Assembly (NCBI RefSeq): GCF_040932035.1
Contig: NZ_JBFRBB010000003.1
Coordinates: 434,001 to 498,000, forward strand
Origin: Hoeflea_A sp040932035
GTDB taxonomy: Bacteria; Pseudomonadota; Alphaproteobacteria; Rhizobiales; Rhizobiaceae
DNA: 64,000 nucleotides
Reading direction: 5' to 3'
This document shows, piece after piece, positions 16,201 through 24,644 of this stretch. Under the pieces are notes generated by a model that was not told where the DNA came from, searched no databases, and worked only from the letters and a program-made list of their open reading frames with translations. A program made the position numbers and the translations under genes. Position 1 is the first letter of the stretch, and each line of letters starts with the position of its first letter.

Positions 16201-17525
16201 TCAGCGGCTTCACGGTATGGGGCGGCGGCACCGTAGGGGACATTGATGCCACCATAGCGGCGAACGCGAACATTGCACTGCTCCGCGTGACCGACAAAGC
16301 CCTCAAGCATGCAAAGGCGCGATCCGTATTCACCGATCATGGTCGCCGCCTCGTCGGTTGTCACCTTCTGATAGCTATGGGTCTTCAGGTATTTGCCTAC
16401 CCAAAGACCCCCGGTGTAGCGGCCTGCCTTTTTCGTCGGCAGCGTGTGGTTGGTGCCGATTACCTTGTCGCCATTGGCGACATTGGTGCGCGGTCCTAGG
16501 AACAGCGCGCCGTAGCTGGTCATGTTTTCCAGGAACCAGTCATCGCGGTCGGTCATTACCTGCACATGTTCGCTGGCAATGTCGTTGGCCACATCGAGCA
16601 TTTCCTCGTAGGTGTCGCACAGGATCACCTCACCATAATCTTCCCAGCTCACGCGTGCCGTATCGGCGGTGGGCAGGATTTCCAGAAGGCGTACGATCTC
16701 GGACAGTGTGCCCTCGGCCAGGCGACGCGAATTCGTAACAAGCACGGCAGGCGAATTATAGCCGTGCTCCGCCTGGCCGAGCAGGTCCGTCGCGCAAAGC
16801 TCCGCATCCACCGTATTGTCGGCGATCACCATCGTTTCGGTCGGGCCGGCAAACAGATCTATGCCGACCCGCCCGAAGAGCTGTCGCTTGGCCTCCGCCA
16901 CAAACGCGTTGCCGGGGCCGACGAGCATGTGAACCGGATCGATTGTTTCGGTGCCGATGGCCATCGCGCCGATCGCCTGTATGCCGCCCAGCACGTAGAT
17001 TTCATGGGCGCCGCCCAGATGCATGGCCGCGATGACGGCCGGATTGGGTTCGCCCTTGAATGGCGGTGTCGCGGCTGCAATGCGCGGAACACCCGCAACC
17101 GAAGCCGTCGCGACAGACATGTGTGCCGATGCAACCATCGGGAACTTGCCGCCGGGCACGTAGCAGCCGACGGACTGCACCGGAATGTTTCGGTGTCCGA
17201 GGATCACGCCGGGGATGGGTTCGACTTCGATGTCGAGCATCGAATCGCGTTGTGCCTGGGCGAAATTGCGCACTTGTTCCTGCGCGAATTTGATGTCGGC
17301 CATCTCGCGGTCGCCGACCCTCGACATCAGTGCATCGATGTCCGATTGGGACAATCGGAAGGAGGGGGGTGAATATTTGTCGAATTTCTCGCTCAGCCGG
17401 CGAACGGCCGTATCGCCCCGCGTCTCGATTTCCTTAAGGGTCGCCTCGACCGCCGCGCGGGTCTTTGCGTCATCCTCGGCCCGGTCCGCCTCCGGTTTTC
17501 CGCGTTTAAGATACTCGATACTCAT
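16197..17525 (-). CDS. Histidinol dehydrogenase family protein, HpsN-like
   Basis: 442 residues from ATG 17525. HisD-fold features are PGGKFPMVASAHMSV, MLVGPGNAFVAEAKRQL, GPTETMVIAD, the zinc/catalytic region QAEHGYNSPA and ASEHVQVMT, and NHTLPT. There is no his operon, so histidine synthesis is unlikely. Catabolic relatives include HpsN, which oxidises 2,3-dihydroxypropane-1-sulfonate to 3-sulfolactate, and several sugar-alcohol dehydrogenases linked to sugar ABC transporters. NAD+-dependent four-electron oxidation of an alcohol to an acid is expected. The frame opens further upstream but would overlap the preceding gene heavily, so MSIEYLKRG is taken as start. Confidence 0.82.
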   Translation of the reverse strand: MSIEYLKRGKPEADRAEDDAKTRAAVEATLKEIETRGDTAVRRLSEKFDKYSPPSFRLSQSDIDALMSRVGDREMADIKFAQEQVRNFAQAQRDSMLDIEVEPIPGVILGHRNIPVQSVGCYVPGGKFPMVASAHMSVATASVAGVPRIAAATPPFKGEPNPAVIAAMHLGGAHEIYVLGGIQAIGAMAIGTETIDPVHMLVGPGNAFVAEAKRQLFGRVGIDLFAGPTETMVIADNTVDAELCATDLLGQAEHGYNSPAVLVTNSRRLAEGTLSEIVRLLEILPTADTARVSWEDYGEVILCDTYEEMLDVANDIASEHVQVMTDRDDWFLENMTSYGALFLGPRTNVANGDKVIGTNHTLPTKKAGRYTGGLWVGKYLKTHSYQKVTTDEAATMIGEYGSRLCMLEGFVGHAEQCNVRVRRYGGINVPYGAAAPYREAAE

Positions 17526-17529
17526 CTTA

Positions 17530-18066
17530 TCATCCTCGGTTTTCGGGGCGGGGAGGCTCTTTCTCGCCGCGATCGAAAGCTTCCCAGCCTTCGCCATTAA
17601 AAAGGTCGACCCCAAGCTGCTCAGCGACATGGGCAAAATCAACATTTACCCAGTTGTCGACGATCTTGCCGTCGACAACCTTCCAGAAATCCATGTAGCG
17701 GATCTCGACGCGCTTGCCGGTCGGCTCGATGCCCAGGAAGCTGCCTGAGTGGGTGGCTTCCTGCCGGCCGAAGGCCGCCGCCCATTCGCCCATGTAAAGC
17801 CGCGCCTCGTCGATGCAGACCTTGTCGGAAAAGGCCGCCTGAAAAGGGCGCTGCCAGTTGTTCTGAAACTCGCGCAGGCCGGTCTTGGTGCCGCAGCCCT
17901 GGTTGCCCATCCAACGGAAATTGTCGGCAAAGAAATCACCGATATCGTCGATGCGATGATCATTCAGACCGTCAACCATCGCTTCGATTACCGCGCGCGT
18001 GGCAGCTGTTTTGCTCATGTCCGTGTCGCGGCTCAGCGCCGCCTGTTGCGGGCGGGATCCTTTCAT
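17530..18066 (-). CDS. SnoaL-like single-domain protein
   Basis: 178 residues, one SnoaL domain. It matches the C-terminal half of the two-domain paralogs: DFWKVVDGKIVDNWVNVDFAH followed by EQLGVDLFNG. ATGA overlap with the preceding gene supports the start at 18066, although MSKTAATRA 16 codons in is also possible. It may be a split or half-size version of the paralog family, or the ancestor of the second domain. Function unknown. Confidence 0.78.
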   Translation of the reverse strand: MKGSRPQQAALSRDTDMSKTAATRAVIEAMVDGLNDHRIDDIGDFFADNFRWMGNQGCGTKTGLREFQNNWQRPFQAAFSDKVCIDEARLYMGEWAAAFGRQEATHSGSFLGIEPTGKRVEIRYMDFWKVVDGKIVDNWVNVDFAHVAEQLGVDLFNGEGWEAFDRGEKEPPRPENRG

Positions 18067-19061
18067 TGCACCTCACTTTTGTTATCAGCGAAAACGTCGT
18101 AGCCCATCTGCAGAAGCACGTGCGGGATGTCGACAAACACCCAGTTTTCAGCCAGCAGTTCGCCATCGCGGCGCCACCAGTCACAAACGCGCATAAACAG
18201 TCTTTTTCCGGTGGACGGTTGTCCGAGAAATGTTTTTGCCTGAACGGCATTGAGTGATGGCCAGCCGCCGGAACAGACATAGTTGCCATCGCCAAACCGC
18301 GTGAAATGTCTGGTCTGGCTGCCTGGAACGGCGCCTCCGATCCATTCACTGAAGGCGCTTTCGAAAGTCACCTGGAAACCGGCGAAATTTTCCAGGCCGA
18401 CAAAGCTGCCGAAGGCCGCCGGCCCATACCAAAGCATGTTTTCGTGCCAGTAGGGACGCCAGGCCTGGTTCTCGGTTGCAAGTCCGCGCAGCATATCTGT
18501 GACCATTTCGAACGACGACGCGCTCAATGCGGGGTCGTTGTCGTGCCACACAAGCCCGTCCTGCGCAGCGGGTCCCGGCAGATATCCCGTATAGCCGCGG
18601 TCGCGGCCCGGGCTGTCTTCGATAGGCCATTGCCCGGCTGCAATCATCAGTTCGGGAATATCAAGAAAGATGTAAGATTCCACGGCCCGGCCGTTTTCCA
18701 TGCGATGAAACTCGCCAAAGCGCAGGTAAGCCATGGCGTTGGTCGGCATGATCCCAAGCCACGGTTTTGTAAAATGGCCGCAATAGTAGCCGGTGCACGT
18801 CACCCAGTCGGAGGCATCATTGCTGCCACCAAAGGCAATGTAATCTGCGCGGCAAAGGTTTTCGAACGAGCCGAGCAGCGGCTCCAGGAAGTCACTTTGA
18901 TACCCGGCTGTTCCGGCAATTTCGTTGAACGGGTGTACGATGTTAATGATCGCATCGCGATCGAAGAACCGTTCCACGGCGTTGGCAAAGCCGTCCGATT
19001 GCGGGTACCGGTACGCCTCGCTATAGGTCTTCAGTGCAGCTTTGTTTGGTGCGATTGTCAT
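18063..19061 (-). CDS. SnoaL/NTF2-like two-domain protein
   Basis: 332 residues, two SnoaL-like domains. Domain 1 has INIVHPFNEIAG, CTGYYCGHF and FGEFHRMENGRAVES; domain 2 has LWYGPAAFGSF, GGWPSLNA and WWRRDGELLAENWVFVDIPH, then QMGYDVFAD. Close in motif content to the genes at 15145 and 23613. First of the non-transport genes after the permeases, 17 bases downstream of them. Cytoplasmic; reaction unknown. Confidence 0.78.
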   Translation of the reverse strand: MTIAPNKAALKTYSEAYRYPQSDGFANAVERFFDRDAIINIVHPFNEIAGTAGYQSDFLEPLLGSFENLCRADYIAFGGSNDASDWVTCTGYYCGHFTKPWLGIMPTNAMAYLRFGEFHRMENGRAVESYIFLDIPELMIAAGQWPIEDSPGRDRGYTGYLPGPAAQDGLVWHDNDPALSASSFEMVTDMLRGLATENQAWRPYWHENMLWYGPAAFGSFVGLENFAGFQVTFESAFSEWIGGAVPGSQTRHFTRFGDGNYVCSGGWPSLNAVQAKTFLGQPSTGKRLFMRVCDWWRRDGELLAENWVFVDIPHVLLQMGYDVFADNKSEVQ

Positions 19062-19078
19062 CCCGATCGATCCTGCCT

Positions 19079-19960
19079 CTAACCCTTGACCGCGCCGGCG
19101 GTCAGACCCGATACGATCTGGCGCTGGAAGAACATGATCATCAGGAAGAGCGGCGCGGTGGTGGAGACAACGGCCGCCACGGCGAACATGACATTGCCCT
19201 TGGTTTGTGTCGTGCCGAGGAAGCTCGCGATTTTGGGAACCATGGTCTGGTTTTCTTTCGACAGGATCATCGCGGTGACGGCAAAATCATTGTAGGCCAA
19301 CAGGAAGGAGAAGAGCCCGGTGGTGATCACACCCGGCCACATCACCGGAATGATCACGTGCCGGAAAGCCTGGAAGCGGGTGCAGCCGTCGACCATCGCG
19401 CTTTCATCCAGATCCTGCGGAATGTTCTTGAAAAAGGAATGCAGCATCCACAGCGTGAACGGCTGGTTGATGGCAACGAGCACGATGATGCAAGTGGCAA
19501 GATGCCCCCACAGATTCCAGCCGAAAAACACCGGCAGGTATCCGGAAACGAGTGTGATCGGCGGCATTGCCCTGAAAATCAGCGCGGCGATCAGGAACCA
19601 GAATGCGTAGCGGTATGTGGAGCGGGCGAGGGCGTAGCCGCCCAGGGTTCCGAAGGTCAGCGAGATGGTGACGACGAATATGCAAACGAGGACCGAATTC
19701 ATGGCCGCGCGCCAGAATTCCTCCTTCACCCAGGCGCCGTAATAGCCGTCTCCGGTAAACCTGCCGCCTGTCTCAACATCGGTCAGCGTCCCGGTCAGCG
19801 CATAGACCCAGTCTGCCTTGGAGAAAAAGTCGCCTTCTACCTTGAAGGAACCCCATAGGGTCCAAAGGAACGGGAAGGCAGCCAGGATCATCCAGAGGGC
19901 GAGGATCCCGATAATCAGGATTTGAACGGCGGCCGGACGTTGCTGTGCTTTGCTGCTCAT
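19079..19960 (-). CDS. Carbohydrate-type ABC permease (MalG family)
   Basis: 293 residues with about six membrane segments. The EAA loop DLDESAMVDGCTRFQAFRHVIIP of CUT1-family MalG/UgpE permeases is clear. Inner-membrane partner of the MalF-type protein encoded just upstream (7 bases). AGGTGATCC ribosome site before the ATG. Substrate unknown, but the SnoaL/dehydrogenase genes behind it suggest a polyol, sugar acid or similar oxygenated small molecule. Confidence 0.93.
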   Translation of the reverse strand: MSSKAQQRPAAVQILIIGILALWMILAAFPFLWTLWGSFKVEGDFFSKADWVYALTGTLTDVETGGRFTGDGYYGAWVKEEFWRAAMNSVLVCIFVVTISLTFGTLGGYALARSTYRYAFWFLIAALIFRAMPPITLVSGYLPVFFGWNLWGHLATCIIVLVAINQPFTLWMLHSFFKNIPQDLDESAMVDGCTRFQAFRHVIIPVMWPGVITTGLFSFLLAYNDFAVTAMILSKENQTMVPKIASFLGTTQTKGNVMFAVAAVVSTTAPLFLMIMFFQRQIVSGLTAGAVKG

Positions 19961-19967
19961 GGATCAC

Positions 19968-20990
19968 CTATTTCCGGCCGAAATCGCGCCAGGTACGCAC
20001 CAGCACCGGCGAAAGGAGAATAGCCACACCGATGATAGTCAGCACCGAGGTGGCGGCGGCCGAGGACAGCTGTCGCGTCTCGCCGCCAAGATCGTTGTAG
20101 ATGGCCCAGGACAGGGAGGTGGCATGGGCACTGGCCGCAAAACTGACGATCGGCTCGAATACCCTGAAATTGTCCATCAGCTGCATCAGTGCGATGAAGG
20201 TCGTTAGCGGTAGCAGATGGGGTATGACCACGTAACGGATCTGCTCCCAGCGACTCGCACCGTCGATACGGGCGGCTTCAAGCGTATCCTTGTTGACGGT
20301 CTGAAGCCCGGCGTAGTAGACGATGAATGCGAAAGGCGCTGCGTGCCAAACACCGTAGACGATGAGCATGATCCATGTGAGCGGTGTCGATGCCTTGATC
20401 GACAGATCCGGGTTACCGGCAAGGTACTGCAGCGTCGAGCCGATAATGCCGCGTGCATCGATCATCCAGAACAAAATGAGCGAGCCGATCAGCGGTGTCA
20501 CCATCATCGGCAGCAGTGAAAAGAAGATCAGCGGTCCACGGATCAGTGCGGCGGCGCTGTTGACCGCAACGGCGATAACAAATCCAAAGATAATGACCAG
20601 AGGCGTGACCACAAATGTGAATGTCAGCGTGAACCCGATTGCCTTGTAGAACGGCAAGTTCAGCATCTGTGCGCCGAAATCGCGCCAATTGTCGGCTCTT
20701 TCCCATGCGGTGCCGACTTCACCGACCGCCAGATGATTGCGGTCGAGATAGGTCGTCAGACCGGCGAACCGGCCAAGAGGTTCAGCTTCGCGCAGCGCGG
20801 CGGTCGCCTCCTGGTCGATGGCCGTCGACTCCTTGCAGCCAAACGGACCGCAGTTTTCAACCGTCACGATCACCTGTTCATGGGCCACGTAAAGCGACTG
20901 GACGATCACCGAGATGATCGGGAAAAAGATGAACAGCATCATTGCTACCGAGGAGGGAAGCACGAACAAGAAAAACGCTTTGTGTTTCAT
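19968..20990 (-). CDS. Carbohydrate-type ABC permease (MalF family)
   Basis: 340 residues. First membrane segment near residue 10-35, then a soluble insert of about 85 residues containing two Cys (NCGPFGCKES, probably a periplasmic disulfide), then five more segments. EAA loop TLEAARIDGASRWEQIRYVVIP identifies a CUT1 MalF/UgpA-type permease. GGAGG ribosome site before ATG 20990. Works with the MalG-type permease and the UgpC-type ATPase of this operon. Confidence 0.93.
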   Translation of the reverse strand: MKHKAFFLFVLPSSVAMMLFIFFPIISVIVQSLYVAHEQVIVTVENCGPFGCKESTAIDQEATAALREAEPLGRFAGLTTYLDRNHLAVGEVGTAWERADNWRDFGAQMLNLPFYKAIGFTLTFTFVVTPLVIIFGFVIAVAVNSAAALIRGPLIFFSLLPMMVTPLIGSLILFWMIDARGIIGSTLQYLAGNPDLSIKASTPLTWIMLIVYGVWHAAPFAFIVYYAGLQTVNKDTLEAARIDGASRWEQIRYVVIPHLLPLTTFIALMQLMDNFRVFEPIVSFAASAHATSLSWAIYNDLGGETRQLSSAAATSVLTIIGVAILLSPVLVRTWRDFGRK

Positions 20991-21052
20991 CTGCGGTTCC
21001 TCCCTGGTGGCTGTGAAAATTGCTGACGAATGAAAATCGGGTGTGAGCGGCG

Positions 21053-21072
21053 GGGGCGGCAGAAGCCGCCCC
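21053..21072. terminator. Stem-loop after the sugar-type binding-protein gene
   Basis: Perfect 8-bp repeat GGGGCGGC/GCCGCCCC with AGAA loop, 15 bases after the binding-protein stop on the minus strand and ahead of the permease genes. Very GC-rich and compact. No T-run, so mRNA protection or partial termination is more likely than full termination. Confidence 0.6.
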
Positions 21073-21086
21073 AGTTTTGGAACGGC

Positions 21087-22319
21087 TTACTTCAGGTAGC
21101 CCTTTTCCTTTGCGGCGGCCGTGTAGGCGGCCTCGATGTCGGCGAGCGTCTGTTCGGCACTTTCCTTGCCCTGCAGGAAGTCACCGATATTGTCACCGAG
21201 CGCCGTGTGCAAAAGACCCTGATAGGGCAGCATCGGGTAGGGCGTTGTTTGCATGTCGATGGCGCTGAAGACGCCGGCATTGACGGGGGCAGGCTTGTAG
21301 CCGTCGATCATCCAGACCGCCTGGCCCATCGTCTCGTCATTGAGGATCGCCGGGCTGATGCCATATTTCATGGCGAGGAACGTGGCTTCCGCGTCCTCAT
21401 CCGAGATGTTCTTGGCGACGGTCCATCCGTCCCACCAAAGCGTCGAAGCAGGCCGATCACCTCCCCCGACGGTCATCGGCGCACCGACCTTGGTGTTTTC
21501 ATAGACCTCCGGCGTCGACCCTTCCGCATCCATGAGACGGCCGGTCCGCGAACCCCACATATTCATCAGGGCGACATTGCCGGCTTCCCACTCGGCGGAA
21601 GTTGCATTGGAATCATGGGTCAGGAAGTCCGGGTTCATGTATTCAGACAGCGCCTTCATCATCTCAAGCGTGGCAACGCCATTTTCGTTGTTGATGGAAA
21701 CTTCCGCCGTGCCTGGCTTGTAGAACTCTCCGCCATGGCCGAGATACATGTTGACGAATTCCTGGGCGAGGTTCCAACCAGCCGCATAGGCGCCGCCCAC
21801 GGGGTTTTCCATGATGCCCTGATCCCGGATCACCTTTGCAGCAGCAAGCAGTTCCTCGTAGGTCTTTGGCGGCTCGACGCCGATTTTCTTCAAGACGTCG
21901 TCGCGGTAGACGAGATGCTGTGCGTTGGCCATGAAGGCCACAGCCATCACCTTACCGTCGATGGTGATCAGCTGGTTCTTGGGAATGTCCTGCCCGTGCT
22001 TGGCAATCAGATCGTCAAGCGAGCGAAGCACATCTTCGTTGATCAGGGCGACGATCGACGAATTGGCAAGGATAGCGGTCGTGTATTCCGCCGGATTGCC
22101 CTGCATGCCGGCCAGGTTGATTTTCTGGTGATCGGCCGTGAGGTTGGATTCGGCCTCCATGCCTCCGGAGCACGACGTTGCATTTTTGGCGACAGTCTGA
22201 ATAGCGGGGAATTCATTGCCTATGATGCTGAGGCGCCCGTTTTCGATGGTGCATTCCGCATACGCTGTTGAAGCGGAAAGCGCGAGCACGCCCGCGGCAA
22301 TCAGTGATTTGAGATACAT
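21087..22319 (-). CDS. Family 1 solute-binding protein of a sugar-type ABC transporter
   Basis: 410 residues with Sec signal peptide MYLKSLIAAGVLALSASTAYA. Family 1 (MalE/UgpB-like) features are YRDDVLKKIGVEPPKTYEEL, GGDRPASTLWWDGWTVAKN and the C-terminal LADIEAAYTAAAKEKGY. A likely disulfide links AEC and TSCSG near the mature N-terminus. Periplasmic receptor of the transporter; ligand unknown. Second gene of the operon after the ATPase, 81 bases apart. Confidence 0.92.
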   Translation of the reverse strand: MYLKSLIAAGVLALSASTAYAECTIENGRLSIIGNEFPAIQTVAKNATSCSGGMEAESNLTADHQKINLAGMQGNPAEYTTAILANSSIVALINEDVLRSLDDLIAKHGQDIPKNQLITIDGKVMAVAFMANAQHLVYRDDVLKKIGVEPPKTYEELLAAAKVIRDQGIMENPVGGAYAAGWNLAQEFVNMYLGHGGEFYKPGTAEVSINNENGVATLEMMKALSEYMNPDFLTHDSNATSAEWEAGNVALMNMWGSRTGRLMDAEGSTPEVYENTKVGAPMTVGGGDRPASTLWWDGWTVAKNISDEDAEATFLAMKYGISPAILNDETMGQAVWMIDGYKPAPVNAGVFSAIDMQTTPYPMLPYQGLLHTALGDNIGDFLQGKESAEQTLADIEAAYTAAAKEKGYLK

Positions 22320-22400
22320 TTTTCAACTCCCTGTTTTTCTTGGCACTTATTCCTCTCGTGCCCGATTGGGGTCCGGCTGTGACCAGACAACGACTACCTG

Positions 22401-23453
22401 TCAGTGATTAATCCTCGCTCCCGAGTCCTCTTCAAACAGATGGCAGATTTCCGCCGGGATCGAGATCGAGACCTGATCGCCAATCTCGGCGCGGAAAGTT
22501 TTGTCGGCCTTGACGGATACGAGCGCACCGCCGACCCGGACCGAGATCATCGAGGCATCACCAAGCAGTTCCATGGTGTATATCGGCGCATTTATCTGCC
22601 CTTTACCGGCCTCGGCCAGCTGTGCGTCCTCGGCGCGAAAACCGAGTGTGACCTTGCCACCAGTGGCGGCCAGTCCTGAGATCTGCGTGTGTTCTGCACG
22701 GAACGTTCCGTTCGAGATCTCGCCGTCGATCAGGTTCATCGCCGGATTGCCGATGAAACTCGCGACAAAGCTGTTTTCCGGCTTGTCGTAGATGTCGGTG
22801 GGGCTTCCAACCTGCTGGACAACGCCTGATTTCATTACGACAACACGGTCCGCCAGGGTCATGGCCTCGATCTGATCATGGGTCACATAAATGGTGGTTA
22901 CCGCAAGTTCGTGGCTGAGGTTCTTGATCTGCGCCCTGGTGCTGACCCGCAGCTTGGCATCGAGGTTGGACAACGGCTCGTCCATCAGGAATACATTCGG
23001 CTCGCGGACAATGGCGCGGGCGAGGGCGACGCGCTGGCGCTGTCCGCCTGACAGTTCGGCGGGCTTGCGGTGCAGGAATTCATCCAGTTCCACCATCGCG
23101 GATGCACGTCGCACCTTTGCATCGTGGCTTGCCGGATCAATCTTTCTGACCTTGAGCGGAAAGCGGATGTTTTCGTAGACGTTCATGTTGGGGTAAAGCG
23201 CGTAGGACTGGAATACCATCGCCACGTCCCGGTCCTTGGGATCGAGATCGTTCACCACCTTGCCGTCAATGGCAATCTCGCCTTCGGTAATGTCCTCAAG
23301 GCCTGCTATCATGCGCATGGTCGTGGTCTTGCCGCAGCCGGAGGGACCGAGGAGGACCAGGAACTCCCGATCCGCAATGGTGAGGTCGAAATTGTCGACA
23401 CCGACAAACGACCCCCAACGTTTTCCAACGTTCCGCAGCTGGATTTCGGCCAT
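22401..23453 (-). CDS. Sugar-type ABC transporter ATP-binding protein (UgpC/MalK family)
   Basis: 350 residues from ATG 23453, which has a GGGGGAA ribosome site. Walker A GPSGCGKTT, signature LSGGQRQRVALARA, Walker B VFLMDEPLSNLDAKLR, switch VTHDQIEAMTLADR, and a C-terminal TOBE/OB regulatory domain (residues about 240-350). It heads the long minus-strand operon. Promoter lies in the divergent region with two LacI-type operators. Such ATPases can be shared between several CUT1 transporters. Confidence 0.94.
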   Translation of the reverse strand: MAEIQLRNVGKRWGSFVGVDNFDLTIADREFLVLLGPSGCGKTTTMRMIAGLEDITEGEIAIDGKVVNDLDPKDRDVAMVFQSYALYPNMNVYENIRFPLKVRKIDPASHDAKVRRASAMVELDEFLHRKPAELSGGQRQRVALARAIVREPNVFLMDEPLSNLDAKLRVSTRAQIKNLSHELAVTTIYVTHDQIEAMTLADRVVVMKSGVVQQVGSPTDIYDKPENSFVASFIGNPAMNLIDGEISNGTFRAEHTQISGLAATGGKVTLGFRAEDAQLAEAGKGQINAPIYTMELLGDASMISVRVGGALVSVKADKTFRAEIGDQVSISIPAEICHLFEEDSGARINH

Positions 23454-23476
23454 CAGTTCCCCCGGAGTGGATAAAT

Positions 23477-23547
23477 TTGAATACGTTTGCAATAAAGGTA
23501 GACTCATCATGCGTCTTCTGGCAAGTATTTTTTGCAAGCGTATGCAA
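23477..23547. promoter_or_regulatory. Two LacI-type operators in the divergent promoter
   Basis: TTGAATACGTTTGCAA at 23477-23492 and TTGCAAGCGTATGCAA at 23532-23547. Read on the minus strand, the second is TTGCATACGCTTGCAA, 14 of 16 identical to the first. The form (TTGCA-N6-TGCAA around a central CG) is that of GalR/LacI-family sites. Centres are 55 bases apart. They flank the region between the ATPase gene (minus) and the SnoaL gene at 23613 (plus). Likely target of the LacI protein encoded at 13353. Confidence 0.7.
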
Positions 23548-23612
23548 AGTTTTGTTCACAGACTGCCTAATGCGCAGATCTTATTGATAAATTTGTACGG
23601 GATGGATGGTAG

Positions 23613-24620
23613 ATGATGTCCTTTCAGTTGGAAAAGGAACTGGTTCGGGAATTCTATGCGGCTATGGATGGCGCATCAGACGGGCAGATAACGCGGGTGA
23701 TTGAAACCTACTGTGCGGCGGACTATCTCTGGCGGGGATTTCATCCGTTCAATGAATTGGCCAACGCTGCCGAAGTCGCACGAAAATTCTGGATACCGCT
23801 GCGTTCGGCGCTGGCCTGCATGCAACGCCGCATGGACGTCTTCATGGCCGGGCGTAATGAGATCGACGGGTTTGAAAGCACATGGGTCGTGTCGATGGGA
23901 CATCTGGCCGGGCTGTTTGATCAGGCCTGGCTGGGCATTCAGCCTACCCGAAAAATGACCTTCCTGAGATATTGCGAGTTTCACCGGGTCGATGAGGGCA
24001 AGATCACGGAAACGGCGATGTTTTTCGACATTCCGCATCTGATGATGCAGGCCGGGCTGCAACCGTTTCCTCCCCAGACAGCGGCGCATCTCGTGCAGCC
24101 AGGGCCCATGACGCATGACGGGCTTTTATATGGTCCGCAGGATCCCGCCGAGGGCGAAAGAACGCTTGCCGCCATCAACCACATGATCGACGATATCAAG
24201 GACTGGACCGGCGGCAGAAAAGAGCCGCTGACAGAGGAGCTGCGTCGCAGCTGGAGCGAGGACATGATCTGGTGGGGCCCGGCCGGTATCGGTGCGACCT
24301 ATACGATCGAGCGGTATGCCGAGCAACACGCCGGCCCGTTTCGCGACGGCTTTGGCGAACGGATATTCAACGGACATAAATGCCGGCTTGCGGAGGGCAG
24401 GTTCGGCGGTTTTTTCGGCTGGCCGAACCTGACACTGACCCCGACCGGCGGTTTTATGGGCATGCCCGCGACCGGCAAACCCGGCGATATGCGTGTCATC
24501 GACATCTACAGGCGAGAAGGCAGCAAGCTTTCGGAAAACTGGATCTTCATCGATCTGTTGCATTTCTGGAACCAGCAAGGTGTCGATATCCTGGCGCGCA
24601 GCATCCGGACCGGCTTGTGA
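23613..24620 (+). CDS. SnoaL/NTF2-like two-domain protein, divergent from the operon
   Basis: 335 residues, transcribed away from the ABC operon but from the same control region. Domain 1: GFHPFNELAN, CEFHRVDEGKITETAMFFDIPH; domain 2: IWWGPAGIGATYTIERY, FFGWPNLTLTP and DIYRREGSKLSENWIFIDLLHF, then QQGVDILARS. Same motif set as the genes at 15145 and 18063, so it is a paralog under probably shared LacI control. Two adjacent ATGs (23613 and 23616) could serve as start. Function unknown. Confidence 0.78.
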   Translation: MMSFQLEKELVREFYAAMDGASDGQITRVIETYCAADYLWRGFHPFNELANAAEVARKFWIPLRSALACMQRRMDVFMAGRNEIDGFESTWVVSMGHLAGLFDQAWLGIQPTRKMTFLRYCEFHRVDEGKITETAMFFDIPHLMMQAGLQPFPPQTAAHLVQPGPMTHDGLLYGPQDPAEGERTLAAINHMIDDIKDWTGGRKEPLTEELRRSWSEDMIWWGPAGIGATYTIERYAEQHAGPFRDGFGERIFNGHKCRLAEGRFGGFFGWPNLTLTPTGGFMGMPATGKPGDMRVIDIYRREGSKLSENWIFIDLLHFWNQQGVDILARSIRTGL

Positions 24621-24644
24621 CGCGGGCCCCTTCAACAAGACACC

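Noticed and set aside
16197..17525. Histidine biosynthesis hisD
   Set aside because: No other his gene nearby; operon with a sugar-type transporter and an SDR points to a catabolic dehydrogenase.
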